Translations under genes and position numbers: made by a program
In this document: positions 30,801-40,015 of the stretch, in pieces
How the letters are laid out: each line of letters opens with the position of its first letter
How positions within the stretch are numbered: position 1 is the stretch's first letter
From: Cysteiniphilum marinum
Lineage (GTDB): Bacteria > Pseudomonadota > Gammaproteobacteria > Francisellales > Francisellaceae
Length of the DNA stretch: 64,000 nt
Direction of reading: 5' to 3'
Assembly (NCBI RefSeq): GCF_014857925.1
Contig: NZ_JACYVZ010000007.1
Span: forward strand, 1-64,000
Notes under the pieces: generated by a model
Database searches by the model: none
Told to the model about the DNA's origin: nothing
Seen by the model: the letters and a program-made list of their open reading frames with translations, nothing else

Positions 30801-32342
30801 AAACTCAAAGCTTGATGAGGTCATTTGTTGAAAGTATTTTTCTTTGCAAGTGGTAATAAAAATGCCATTATCAATCACAGGATAGCTTGGGAAAATAATC
30901 GTTGATAATTGAAATGGCAGATTTTTGACAAGATATTCAAGTGATTTATCAGCAAGCATTAATGATACTTGATCACCGGGCAAGCTCTTTTGTGCAAAGC
31001 TTTCAACCGCAACAATATAGTCTTGGAAAACACGTAAATGCCCTTGAAAATCATGCAACTTAAAATAGCTTGATATCACCGTCTGGCGCTTGTTCTTTAA
31101 AATACCAAATAAATTACCCAGTGATGCACTATCAACAAACACATCACATTGTTGTGCTGATTTCTGTAAATCGTGAATCGCTTTGACCGATTCAGCATGT
31201 GCTTTCTGTGCCTGAACCAAATCTTTAGATACTTCATCAAACTGTGTTTGAAAGTCAACCACTGCTTCACTTTCTTTAAAGCTACCCAAAACCCCGCTTT
31301 TTGAAGATTCCTGCGATTTTTTCAAGCTGTCACTGATAAGTTGTAGTGCCTTAATATTTAGTAAGTTTGCCACCTCGGTATCAGTAATTGCCGAGGGCTG
31401 ATTACCACTGGCGTAATCCGCCATTTTTTTGACCAAGGTGCCTTTAGAGGTCGTCTTTGAAAGCTTCTCAACAACTGCTTTGGCATCATTTGCAAGCTTT
31501 TGACGTTTATCTTTAATCTCTTGATCATGCTCAGGACGTCGATACTCTTTTTGTAAAAACTCATTTAAGAAATGCATATGATAAAGCGCAATAGGCACAA
31601 TGCTAGCAATACCAAAACTGCCTGAAACAAGTGTTTTGTCATTATGACATTGTACATTTGGACAAGTTAAGATCTTGACCAGGTGCGTCACAATTACCGC
31701 TGTTTTCCATAAGTTCTCATCATGGATGATCCACAGCTTTTTCTGCTCGGAGTAGTAGCATCCGGCATACAGTTTCTCATCATCTTCTTGTGTGACTTTT
31801 TTGGCATCCTCATTCATTGCCAACCATTCATAATAAGAAACATATTCGTGATAGAGGGACTCTAACACTTTAGCAATCAGCTTTAAGTTATCACTTTCTA
31901 GATTTTCATAATTAAATGTCAGCACATTTTTTAACATCCGTGGATTTAAGCAATCGGTAATATAAGCATTTTTGCCTTGGAACCAATCCGCAAAACGGAT
32001 CTTTGTCTTTTGCCAAAAGGAAGTTTTTTCCTGTACTTTGTCAAACTGCTCTTTACTAACTTGCGCGCCCATTTTAACGGCGACATCGAAAGCGCGCTCG
32101 TTATAGCCAGAGCTGACCATATTCTTAAGTGATAGTTTTTTATCATTAAAGAAATCACGATAAGCTTGCGCTTGCGCGGGTTTTGCAACAATCACCACCG
32201 TATCATAATCAGCAACAGCCAATTGAGTTTCAATATCCTCACTGGCACTTAAACGCTTCTGCACCTCATTGTAGCCATCGATCACCTTGCCTGCATTTGA
32301 GGCTAATGTCGCTAATTGTACTGCGCCGCTAATTAAGCCCAT
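27804..32342 (-). CDS. Giant T6SS-operon protein B, paralogue of the gene upstream
   Basis: About 1512 aa from the ATG at 32342 (AGGAG 7 bases upstream; a TTG two codons earlier is less likely). Largely helical and soluble; a hydrophobic stretch at about 240-260 (SIVPIALYHMHFLNEFL) may be buried. It shares the architecture of the 1661-aa protein: an N-terminal block with YDTVVIVAKPAQAQAYRDFF against VSLIVVDPQIVQQYVNFF, a KNAYITDCLNPRML against KRVFLTDGIAPYKL block, a LYHMHFLNEF against YAHIDHLNEY block, and PEQMPFLQHMFRTR against PLEMPMLQFLFRKR in the middle. It begins 40 bp after its paralogue's stop. The size recalls the effectors PdpC and PdpD but no homology is proven. Confidence 0.6.
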   Translation of the reverse strand: MGLISGAVQLATLASNAGKVIDGYNEVQKRLSASEDIETQLAVADYDTVVIVAKPAQAQAYRDFFNDKKLSLKNMVSSGYNERAFDVAVKMGAQVSKEQFDKVQEKTSFWQKTKIRFADWFQGKNAYITDCLNPRMLKNVLTFNYENLESDNLKLIAKVLESLYHEYVSYYEWLAMNEDAKKVTQEDDEKLYAGCYYSEQKKLWIIHDENLWKTAVIVTHLVKILTCPNVQCHNDKTLVSGSFGIASIVPIALYHMHFLNEFLQKEYRRPEHDQEIKDKRQKLANDAKAVVEKLSKTTSKGTLVKKMADYASGNQPSAITDTEVANLLNIKALQLISDSLKKSQESSKSGVLGSFKESEAVVDFQTQFDEVSKDLVQAQKAHAESVKAIHDLQKSAQQCDVFVDSASLGNLFGILKNKRQTVISSYFKLHDFQGHLRVFQDYIVAVESFAQKSLPGDQVSLMLADKSLEYLVKNLPFQLSTIIFPSYPVIDNGIFITTCKEKYFQQMTSSSFEFLMVEEDKLTTADVDKLNPVVTKLKEVKVTYNVTGKVLTLSHQSKEIAQVKKLEVECKDVAKKDFQGQKTVEELLTCFAPESKEPLAQFIQARHEALEGLKGFLKEIEAAFLTKEKVISVDASQNYREACYGQMTAFINEFVFGINQSHIKQVSELTMQMFSASYPEQMPFLQHMFRTRMGLLNEFAKFSSYDMVVHWQLAHSMLYFSTQELYGKGAIERGEIAQEDLKAKLFDYFQGKTPNVGEADLFLDQKTALIEQIASLRASETDFRFLISLCVAALMVEYDHLVQLYLVQQALRQLVGLYGEEFIRTESFQQIIDNFTKVLSEVYKKFEDSSRALTKSIDAWKEALQKDATRVKVHGNSYQAARKISKLRERLDVYKELVTKTNEQVKAIEGAQEWAKAQGYTGFCQAFINDSKAQIYAPQLEKNLDQFYDANVIKAASTLKDKRYKDFQDSMHAYLEQGVKILKDLRLDNQQPKLVSMVIEDQLTEIALGQKLGSRPYNFTGMVQDVAAAQDIPSQIMSGFSSESKAYIYMQLVLSSSSSTLKNNVNIRQLVSFVINTEDMVNLYGLFSQLNELMLKMYAHGIDNEPIYQGDSKDKVLSERMQLALGQGTAQSRYAQLCNTESNISLSEFIAKYLDLISVSEFKNQEKERLLNDDSVSFYTVAAEIMHALLQAYVKVAINIEYATRSRNFSGSEQNQLSVWADDVMTKLQIKRFDDNGDVRYQGFSPVYKVDNLKVSLLLKAMLLNTSERQKEAVGSLSTQRTTIQLTVQEQLKNTQAQFLAHIYNLTGSSAGRKDRQYNALITRKTTRSGQRKTPIYMNILTCMESNASLRALSNYTFKSSHHVLDKQTFTQDSIVEIEKYRLLKGVMIDPKSQREIAFQSFGGFDQDVMEYLSQPESSIDEPAYANKKNTWLAVRGVFDGGKKQALLAQAYLILDEPAKLQSLIDAYQTSGQFDLVLLDGSAVTSVADAGKKDPNSHEFYPKRQFKQKENA

Positions 32343-32381
32343 GCTCAAACTCCTTTTTATCTATTTTTTTCTGCTATTGGT

Positions 32382-35300
32382 CTACTGCTTTAATGCTTTT
32401 TCAAAATCTGCGACATACGCTTGTAGTTTCTTAATGCGTAGTTTTGGATCTGCTTTTGACATCCAATCGGAGTCATCATATAAACGGATTAATGCTTGTT
32501 CGTCGTATAGATCAACATTCTTCCACTCTTCCCTCCATTGATCGCTAACTGTCATAACTGCTTTCCCTGTTAATAAGCTCTGCAAACCACTTTCCATCAT
32601 TGTTTTAGATCGACGCAACATAAAAACATCAGCCCCTTTACTTTGAGCAAAACGCTCAAATGAATCTTGATCAATCAATCTACGCATTGCTTCTAAATGA
32701 TTAACTTTAGTTGCTCTAGAACTTTTTGAATCATCAAAAATATCCACATCCTCTGAAGTGACATATTCTTGATATGACTTGATATATAAATCATCGTACT
32801 CAGTATATAGCATGCAAAACTCTTTAAATCGATAATCTTTAATATCACAAAGCCTCTCGCTCAACGTTGAAGCATTAATATCGGACTTCGCATCAAACAC
32901 ATAGGATGATTTGGCCACATAGGCCATCATTACCATAGCAATCGCTAACGTAATGGCGCTGGTATGCTCAGGTAAGGTCTTTTTCGGCAGAGCCATTTCA
33001 CTCAGACTAATTAAATCTAGAAGTCTATCTGCTTCTTGCTTAATCAAAACATAAACCGCAGGCATACTTAACATACTTAGCGCTATATAGAGCCTTGCAT
33101 CCCACGCCTTTATTTGAGGGTTTGTAAGGTTACTCCCCATAATATCGCTGACTTTTATTCGCTGAACAGGAACATATTTCTCCTCACCAAATCGCATTGT
33201 ATTCCATTGAAAATTTCCTTTAGTTACAAATTTAGAGGGTGACTGATCTTTTTTTTCATTATTCACAAATTTGAAAAAGCTCGCATGTCGCATACTACCC
33301 ATCTCACCACTCTTGCTATCCTGAGTTGTAACTTTTTCTTTCTCTAAAATTTTAAACACCTGTAGAGACCGAGTATATATTTGACTGTTGTACAGTTGGT
33401 CTTTTAGTCGTCTTACACTTTTTGCTGATACTTTTTGAATCTGCTGTTGCATTCTTTGCTGCAGCTCAGGATCTTCTAGCTTATTTTTTAGTTTGATAAA
33501 TGCTTGATGGACGCTATTTTGAATATTAGCAACCATTAATTCAATCTGCTGAGAGATAAGCTCAAGATCAAATGCACTATCTTCTGCAATCGCTAACAAG
33601 CTTTTTTGCTCATGATCAGATAATTTATGTTGGTGAGATGAAATGGCTTTTTTCATACTATCGACAAAGTCACTTGCAGAAACTTTATTCTGACAAAGCA
33701 AATATAGAATATATATTAAGAAATACATAGCGCCTGGCATTTCTGCATCGTCATAACGAAAATGCTGAATAAAATGATTAAGAATATCATCATAATATTG
33801 CCCCTTATCATCTATCGCTGTCAAACTTAAAGAAAGTGGGTGAGATTTATAGTAAAACCCGTTCTCTAATGAGGCATATAAAAGTGCAGCGACAATCGCT
33901 TTTTTATCAAGGACTTGATAACTCTTAAAACTATTGAATAATTGACTGACTTGCGCAATCTGAGTTTGCAGTGACTCTCTTAAAGGGTTTTGGTCTTCCG
34001 GCAAAAAATGCAGCCATATAATGACTTTATCAAAATCTTGCACCTCATAACTCCCTTTACGCGCATGATGAGAGGCCTCTAATAGACACCAATCCAATGT
34101 ACTATCTGACTGATATTTTTTTATAAATTGTTGATTTAAATCTAAAAACATTTCACTTGGTACAGGAAATGATTGCTCTTGTTTAGAGAGTAAAGTTTGA
34201 TGTGTATCATCTAAAAATGAGTACATCAACTGCGCACTATCAACACTCGACAACAAAAACTCATCTGACGGGATGGGATGCGTGCTAAACAAGCTCCACC
34301 CACCACCTCTTAACATACTGTAAAAAAACATTTTCGTTTCTAATGGGTACGCTTTGGATTTTGAATATTCCGATACCTTATCAAGTAAAGCACGCTTTTG
34401 TTTATCAACATCCTCTGTGATTTGATCTCTTTTTATAATCGCTGATTGTACAAATGTATCATATTCAAACTTTTCGCCTTTGGCGTTATAGGGCACTGTT
34501 TGCACTTGCTGCTTTAAGAATTCATGGATATTGCTAAGCAAAGTTAAATAGGCTTTTTGCTTAATATCAACTTTTTGCCCATCTTTGAGGTAAACACTGG
34601 CTTTATCCAAATAATCAACTGCCATCTGCCCATGTTTATACAGTGAATCCGATAAAGTCATCATTTGCGGGCGTACACTGTTATAGACTTTCTTTAGCCC
34701 ACTTAACCAATAATGACTATTGACTGTATCAGCATACTGCTCAAGCTCAGGTAACAGCTGATAAGTAATGGCTTCTAATACTTGCGCGATACTTCGCTCA
34801 TCTTCATAAAGCTTTTTCAAACTGCCTCTAAATGCTTCGTTATGAAAAATCATGCTGCCATATTGTTTAATCATACTACTTGCTGAGCGTTTACCGATAT
34901 CAAGTAAAACCAAACGCTCAAATAATGACATCATTGTTGCGAGTATCAATGCCATGGTTGGCAGTAACGCATCTTTTGCTGAAGCGGCAATGGCCTTTAT
35001 GACCTGATTAACAGGATCACCTTCCAATATTTCATCAAGCTCTTTTTGTGAAAAGCATTTTTGATAACGCTTTAAGTACTCTTGAATTAATTTTTCTAAA
35101 CGTTTTTCAATGTTTGTATCTTTTGCCTTTTCCTCATCCTTTACATAAAGATGCTTTTTAATCGCCTGATTTGCCTTATCCATTGATTCACGCGCGTAGT
35201 GTACAACAAAAGAATGCACAACCATGCTATAGCTATAATCAAGCAATAAATAAAAAGGTGTGACACCACTGATGGCTAGTGATGACTGACTGACTGCACT

Positions 35301-37367
35301 GCGTTTTCTAAACAAAAATTGTAACATAGGCATTTCAAGTGGAAAGCAGCTGGCAATGACTTTTTCTAAATCATCCGCATTTTCAGCAAAATGCTTATAC
35401 ACTTCTTCACGCTTTTCTCTCTTTAAAATAGCAGCCACATCATCACCAAAGCCTTTAGCATCGGCGTCTTCAGAAACCTCAATTGCCGCCTGCATTAAAG
35501 GTGCGCCCTGCTTAGCAGCAATCGCTTTGATCATCAATACCTTATCGACCCACGCTTGAACAATTGGGATTTGTTCTGGATCCTTCATCTTGCTAAATAA
35601 TACATCTAACCTTAATTCTAAACTCTCTATTTCAATACATTCAAGATATGCCATCTCAGGCATTTTTTGCTGAGTGCTGCCAAATAATAATTGAGCAATC
35701 TCTTTTTCTGTTGTAAGACTTATATCTGAATAACTAATAGCAACAATTTTATGTTTTACAGGCTCTGATTCTGCTACTTTTTCCAAAGTAATACTCACTG
35801 CAGTATTAACATAGTCTTTACCCATTAAACCATTGAGTTTTTCATCAACAGCGGCTTTGTCCTTAACCTCGGTAAAAAAAGCATCATAATAGGTAAACAT
35901 CTTAAGATATAAGCTACCAATAAAGGTATTTAACATACTGCTATTAAGTGAAATATCATTATAGCTAAACATCAAACGTAAAATGGGGCGCACTAAATCA
36001 AAATAATAATTCATCAACGGCATCGATTCATGGATATGTTTAAGCATGGCAGTTGGCGCTGAAGTTTCCACTTTGTACAAGACACTTTGGAAATATGACT
36101 GTGACAAGCGTGCCACTTCAAAGGGTGGAATGGCTTTTTTAAACTTGCCACCTAAGTCAGCGCCACCTAACATCGTATGACCAAAATTACCGCCAAAAAC
36201 TTTCAAGGTTTTGTCATTAGGCTTCTCTTTTATCATTTGCTTGGATGCTTCTATGGCTGCCTTATTTTGCGCAATCACTTTTTGCATCTGATCATAATGC
36301 CCTTTTTGCTCGGCAACATCGGTCACAAATGCTTTGACATTACCCATGCTTGAAGCGATATTGCTGTAGGATTTCTTTGCCAAGAAACTGGCAATTCCTG
36401 CGGTTGGTGCGGCATTCATATAGGAGACTTCATTAACCTGTTTATCCCCTATGCGACTGAGCATGGTTGACATCTTCTGCATATGGATATTTTGACTTTC
36501 CTTAAGCACACTAACCAAATGTGAAGTGGCATTACGAAAGGACTCAGAGCGCTCTTGTAAATTTTGCTCTTGCTTTTGCTCTAAAAGCGGAATAGCGATT
36601 GATGTAATATATTCATTTAAATGATCGATATGCGCGTATAAAGTTGGATAGACTAAATTACCATTTTGATAAAGGTAATGCGTCATATTGAGAATACTAT
36701 AAAGATGATTGGTAATGATAAATAACAAGACAATATCCAAGGATACAAAGGTATAAACCGTGCCACTTTTATTGACCATCGTCGAGATATCAGCATCGGT
36801 TTGTGCATCAGAGAGTTTCTTTGGATCTAATGAACTTGCCGTGTGCACTTGCAAAAAAGTAACCAAATCAGCAAAAACCATAATAAGATCACGTTTTACA
36901 TCATCCAGTTCAAAAAAGTTTGAACCGTTATCAATGCGCCCACTTTTAGAAGCCACCGCTAGTTTATATGGCGCAATACCATCGGTTAAAAACACGCGTT
37001 TACCCGATAGATAGCCCCATATTTTTTTGGATGTTTCACGTAAACCCCAGCTTTCAGCTAAGAATTTATGCGCCTCTTTTGAGTTTTCACTACCAAACTG
37101 CATGCGACATTGCAGATCATGGCTTTCGATCTTATTAACACTTCCCTTTAATCCTTCGCGAATCTCATCAATTTTATCATCAAAGAAATTAACATATTGC
37201 TGCACAATCTGCGGATCAACGACAATAAGTGAAACATCCTCAATCTTGGTATTATCATTAACATCTTCGATTGATGCATAGCTTTTATATGCTTCCTGCA
37301 AGGCTTGATAGCCCAGTTTGGCAACCGGTGAAAAACTTGCAACTGAAAAAGGCATTCCAAACATCAT
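32382..37367 (-). CDS. Giant T6SS-operon protein A, first gene of the minus operon
   Basis: 1661 aa, mainly helical, cytoplasmic-looking. It shares four blocks with the 1512-aa protein (VDPQIVQQYVNFFDD, GKRVFLTDGIAPYKL, LYAHIDHLNEYITS and FPLEMPMLQFLFRKR); the central regions differ. Possible hydrophobic segments occur at about 197-215 and near 1465-1480. I recognise no catalytic motif. It starts after a weak AGGGA at a distance of 12, with another ATG three bases further in. As the first gene after the shared promoter region it should be transcribed at high level. Function could be a structural assembly factor or a secreted effector; size is above Francisella PdpC (about 1330) and PdpD (about 1195). 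Confidence 0.6.
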   Translation of the reverse strand: MMFGMPFSVASFSPVAKLGYQALQEAYKSYASIEDVNDNTKIEDVSLIVVDPQIVQQYVNFFDDKIDEIREGLKGSVNKIESHDLQCRMQFGSENSKEAHKFLAESWGLRETSKKIWGYLSGKRVFLTDGIAPYKLAVASKSGRIDNGSNFFELDDVKRDLIMVFADLVTFLQVHTASSLDPKKLSDAQTDADISTMVNKSGTVYTFVSLDIVLLFIITNHLYSILNMTHYLYQNGNLVYPTLYAHIDHLNEYITSIAIPLLEQKQEQNLQERSESFRNATSHLVSVLKESQNIHMQKMSTMLSRIGDKQVNEVSYMNAAPTAGIASFLAKKSYSNIASSMGNVKAFVTDVAEQKGHYDQMQKVIAQNKAAIEASKQMIKEKPNDKTLKVFGGNFGHTMLGGADLGGKFKKAIPPFEVARLSQSYFQSVLYKVETSAPTAMLKHIHESMPLMNYYFDLVRPILRLMFSYNDISLNSSMLNTFIGSLYLKMFTYYDAFFTEVKDKAAVDEKLNGLMGKDYVNTAVSITLEKVAESEPVKHKIVAISYSDISLTTEKEIAQLLFGSTQQKMPEMAYLECIEIESLELRLDVLFSKMKDPEQIPIVQAWVDKVLMIKAIAAKQGAPLMQAAIEVSEDADAKGFGDDVAAILKREKREEVYKHFAENADDLEKVIASCFPLEMPMLQFLFRKRSAVSQSSLAISGVTPFYLLLDYSYSMVVHSFVVHYARESMDKANQAIKKHLYVKDEEKAKDTNIEKRLEKLIQEYLKRYQKCFSQKELDEILEGDPVNQVIKAIAASAKDALLPTMALILATMMSLFERLVLLDIGKRSASSMIKQYGSMIFHNEAFRGSLKKLYEDERSIAQVLEAITYQLLPELEQYADTVNSHYWLSGLKKVYNSVRPQMMTLSDSLYKHGQMAVDYLDKASVYLKDGQKVDIKQKAYLTLLSNIHEFLKQQVQTVPYNAKGEKFEYDTFVQSAIIKRDQITEDVDKQKRALLDKVSEYSKSKAYPLETKMFFYSMLRGGGWSLFSTHPIPSDEFLLSSVDSAQLMYSFLDDTHQTLLSKQEQSFPVPSEMFLDLNQQFIKKYQSDSTLDWCLLEASHHARKGSYEVQDFDKVIIWLHFLPEDQNPLRESLQTQIAQVSQLFNSFKSYQVLDKKAIVAALLYASLENGFYYKSHPLSLSLTAIDDKGQYYDDILNHFIQHFRYDDAEMPGAMYFLIYILYLLCQNKVSASDFVDSMKKAISSHQHKLSDHEQKSLLAIAEDSAFDLELISQQIELMVANIQNSVHQAFIKLKNKLEDPELQQRMQQQIQKVSAKSVRRLKDQLYNSQIYTRSLQVFKILEKEKVTTQDSKSGEMGSMRHASFFKFVNNEKKDQSPSKFVTKGNFQWNTMRFGEEKYVPVQRIKVSDIMGSNLTNPQIKAWDARLYIALSMLSMPAVYVLIKQEADRLLDLISLSEMALPKKTLPEHTSAITLAIAMVMMAYVAKSSYVFDAKSDINASTLSERLCDIKDYRFKEFCMLYTEYDDLYIKSYQEYVTSEDVDIFDDSKSSRATKVNHLEAMRRLIDQDSFERFAQSKGADVFMLRRSKTMMESGLQSLLTGKAVMTVSDQWREEWKNVDLYDEQALIRLYDDSDWMSKADPKLRIKKLQAYVADFEKALKQ

Positions 37368-37465
37368 CCATTATCCCTGTAGGTTAGTTACTCCAAAACT
37401 CAGGCTAATATATCTATCGCAAAATGATTTACGGTGGGTATATTCTTTGCCATTTCCTAATAAAT

Positions 37466-37495
37466 AATCTATCGATAAACAAACAATCAGGTCAA
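37466..37495 (-). promoter_or_regulatory. Candidate promoter of the minus T6SS operon
   Basis: Reading the minus strand, TTGACC (37495-37490) is separated by 18 bp from TAGATT (37471-37466), a plausible sigma70 pair. A second TTGACT precedes it directly in the same strand. It would give a leader of about 90 nt to the 1661-aa gene. Prediction by eye only. Confidence 0.35.
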
Positions 37496-37665
37496 GTCAA
37501 TTTAAAGCATTTTTTGAAAATAAAGAAAACAAAATTTGTCTGATTGATTAAAATCATCATTCATCTATGCATAGAATTCATATAAATCAATAGGTGAATG
37601 CTATTTTTTCAAAAAAGCCTATAAAATCGCTCAAAAAATAAATTTGCATTTTTTGCCTCTAGCTA

Positions 37666-37695
37666 TTGACTAATCATAAATCAACAGGTTACATT
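37666..37695 (+). promoter_or_regulatory. Candidate promoter of the iglABCD operon
   Basis: TTGACT (37666-37671) is followed by 18 bp and TACATT (37690-37695), a moderate sigma70 pair, and gives a leader of about 100 nt. Downstream, GCTGA and TCAGC (about 37748-37770) form a short inverted repeat with a 12-nt spacer that could be an operator or leader hairpin. The 442-bp region between the two operons has no gene. Confidence 0.35.
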
Positions 37696-37809
37696 GATCC
37701 GGTCAAATAACTAACCAGAAAATTGAATTTCTAGTAAAAATCCGAGTGCTGATAGGAAATATTCTCAGCATATAATCAACCATAATCGTATTAAAAAGGA
37801 ACGGATAAC

Positions 37810-38379
37810 ATGGCTGTAAATAAAAAACTCCCAAAATCAAGATTGATGATTCAATACGACACGCGTGTTAAAGGCGAGGCAAAGAAAAAAGAACTCCCAT
37901 ACCGCGTTCTCGTGATGGGCGATTTATCCAAAGGCAAATCAAAAGATGCCAAACTCCCATTTGAAGATCGTGATGTTCGCGTGATTAAAAATGGACTTGA
38001 CGCCACACTCAAAGATATGGAAATCACTGCAAATATGCGTGTTCCCAATAGCATCAACCCTGCGAAATCACCAATGATTGATATCAATTACAAATTCACA
38101 TCAATGGCAGATTTTCAGCCTGATCGTATTGCCAAAAAAGTACCTGAATTGAATGCACTTCTTCAATTAAAAGAAATGTTGTCTTCCTTTGAAAAAGACA
38201 TTGATAACAATCGCACATTGAAAAAAACCATTGACGGTATTTTTTCAGATAAGCAAACGCTTGAATCCTTGAAAAAAGAGATTCCTAATCTAGATCACTA
38301 TAACCTTGCCAAAACTGATGATGGTGCGATTGAAGGTGAAGTTGTCTCTGGTGAAGAAAATCCACAGCAAAATGGTTAA
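37810..38379 (+). CDS. iglA: T6SS sheath small subunit IglA (TssB)
   Basis: 189 aa. Very close to Francisella IglA: SRLMIQYDTRVKGEAKK, KKELPYRVLVMGDLSKGKS, and VAKKVPE-like AKKVPELNALLQLKEML, then the DIDNNRTLKKTID helix. IglA pairs with IglB to form the contractile sheath that drives the Hcp tube. Its C-terminus is acidic and flexible (EGEVVSGEEN). The ATG follows GGAACGGATAAC. It is the first gene of the plus operon, 12 bp before iglB. Confidence 0.95.
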   Translation: MAVNKKLPKSRLMIQYDTRVKGEAKKKELPYRVLVMGDLSKGKSKDAKLPFEDRDVRVIKNGLDATLKDMEITANMRVPNSINPAKSPMIDINYKFTSMADFQPDRIAKKVPELNALLQLKEMLSSFEKDIDNNRTLKKTIDGIFSDKQTLESLKKEIPNLDHYNLAKTDDGAIEGEVVSGEENPQQNG

Positions 38380-38391
38380 GGAGAACATAAA

Positions 38392-39942
38392 ATGTCTGAA
38401 ACAAGCACTATAGAACAAAATGCCTTGGCAAGTATTTTTTCAATGTTTGGCGGCTCACAAGAAGAGCAAAGTACCAGTATTGAAAAAATAAATGCCAACA
38501 TTAAAGAAGACATCAATGCCGTTGCCAATATTGCGGATGATTATTACTCGAGAAATATTGCAGCACTTGCACTGGTCTTGGCAAATAACGATGATATCGT
38601 CAATTACAATAAAATCTATGTTCAGCGTGCGATTGAGCGCATCAATCAGATCATCGAAGAGCAAGTCAATAGCATCTTATTGCACCCTGAGTTTCGTTAT
38701 ATAGAGAATCAATGGTTACAACTTAAAGAAGTCATGCAGCATGATTATGATAACATCGATGTTGCAATACTTGATGTTACTAAGGAAGAGCTGCAATACG
38801 ACTTTGAACGCAATCTGTATGATATCTCAAGCAGTGAACTATTTAAGAAAGTCTATGTTTCTGAATATGACCAATACGGTGGTGAACCATATGGTTTATT
38901 AATGGGGCTATATGATTTCAAAAACAGCATGGATGATATCACTTGGTTAACAGGGATGGGGATGGTTGCTGAGAGTGCACACGCGCCGTTTATTTCTGCG
39001 ATTAACCCACAATTTTTTGGGGTTGACGACATTGCTGAGCTCAAACAGATCAAAAGCTTTGAAACCTTGCTTGAGCATCCACGCTATCGCGACTGGAATG
39101 CCTTTCGCAAAACAGATCAGGCAGCTTACGTTGGCTTATGTCTGGGTGATTTCATCTTACGTCAACCATATCATCCAGTAAACAGTCCCGTTGCTGATAG
39201 CCGCATGAATAACTTTGTTGAGCAGGTTAATAATTACGAATCAAATGATACCTATCTTTGGGGTAGTTCATCATTATTGTTCGCCAAAAATGTCATGCGC
39301 TCTTTCGCTGAAAGCGGTTGGTTCCAATATATTCGAGGTCCTGAAAACGGTGGCTACATCAAAGAGCTCATTGCACCGGTTTATAACATTCGTGGATTTG
39401 ATGAACAACGTTCCGCTTTAAACATTTCATTACCTGATTATATGGAGTTGTCATTAGCAAACATTGGTGTTATCCCTATTATTGAGGAGAAAGGCACAGC
39501 AAATGCCTGCTTCTTTAGTGTTAATTCAATCAAACGTGTTGAAGAATTTGTCGATGACTTTGACTCAATGAACTCACAACTCGTGGCTAACCTTTCCTAT
39601 ACTTTATGTATTTCACGCATTGCACATTATATTAAATGTGTTATTCGCGACAAAATTGGTAGTGTCACCAGTACTGAGATCATCCAAGAGCAATTATCAA
39701 AATGGCTTGGTCGCTATGTCACAACAGTTTTCCAACCAACTGCACTTGAGATGGCAAAATATCCATTTAGAGCCGCTGATATTCAAGTAACTCAGATCCC
39801 AGGCAAGGCAGGCTGGTATAAGTGTAATATCACGGTATTACCACATATTCAATTTGAAGGCATGGATACAACCTTAAAGATTGATACACGTCTTGATCCA
39901 GGTCTTTTTGCTACAGCAGAAGCTGAAGGCGAAGGTGAATAA
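38392..39942 (+). CDS. iglB: T6SS sheath large subunit IglB (TssC)
   Basis: 516 aa, the usual TssC length. The N-terminus NALASIFSMFGG matches the family, and the body contains the TssC-type blocks LLMGLYDFKNS, FISAINPQFFGV, YVGLCLGDFILRQPY and GPENGGYI. It forms the outer wall of the contractile sheath with IglA. GGAGAA lies upstream of the ATG. It is followed by iglC after 73 bp, which leaves room for separate regulation or processing before the highly expressed tube gene. Confidence 0.95.
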   Translation: MSETSTIEQNALASIFSMFGGSQEEQSTSIEKINANIKEDINAVANIADDYYSRNIAALALVLANNDDIVNYNKIYVQRAIERINQIIEEQVNSILLHPEFRYIENQWLQLKEVMQHDYDNIDVAILDVTKEELQYDFERNLYDISSSELFKKVYVSEYDQYGGEPYGLLMGLYDFKNSMDDITWLTGMGMVAESAHAPFISAINPQFFGVDDIAELKQIKSFETLLEHPRYRDWNAFRKTDQAAYVGLCLGDFILRQPYHPVNSPVADSRMNNFVEQVNNYESNDTYLWGSSSLLFAKNVMRSFAESGWFQYIRGPENGGYIKELIAPVYNIRGFDEQRSALNISLPDYMELSLANIGVIPIIEEKGTANACFFSVNSIKRVEEFVDDFDSMNSQLVANLSYTLCISRIAHYIKCVIRDKIGSVTSTEIIQEQLSKWLGRYVTTVFQPTALEMAKYPFRAADIQVTQIPGKAGWYKCNITVLPHIQFEGMDTTLKIDTRLDPGLFATAEAEGEGE

Positions 39943-40015
39943 TTACATTATTAAACATCGTTTACTACATATCCATTTCCCAACCACTAACCACTAATAA
40001 ACAAGGAGTTTTAAA

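Noticed and set aside
37148-37360. 70-codon frame inside the giant gene A
   Set aside because: It is an overlapping frame in the same strand as the 1661-aa gene, without support.
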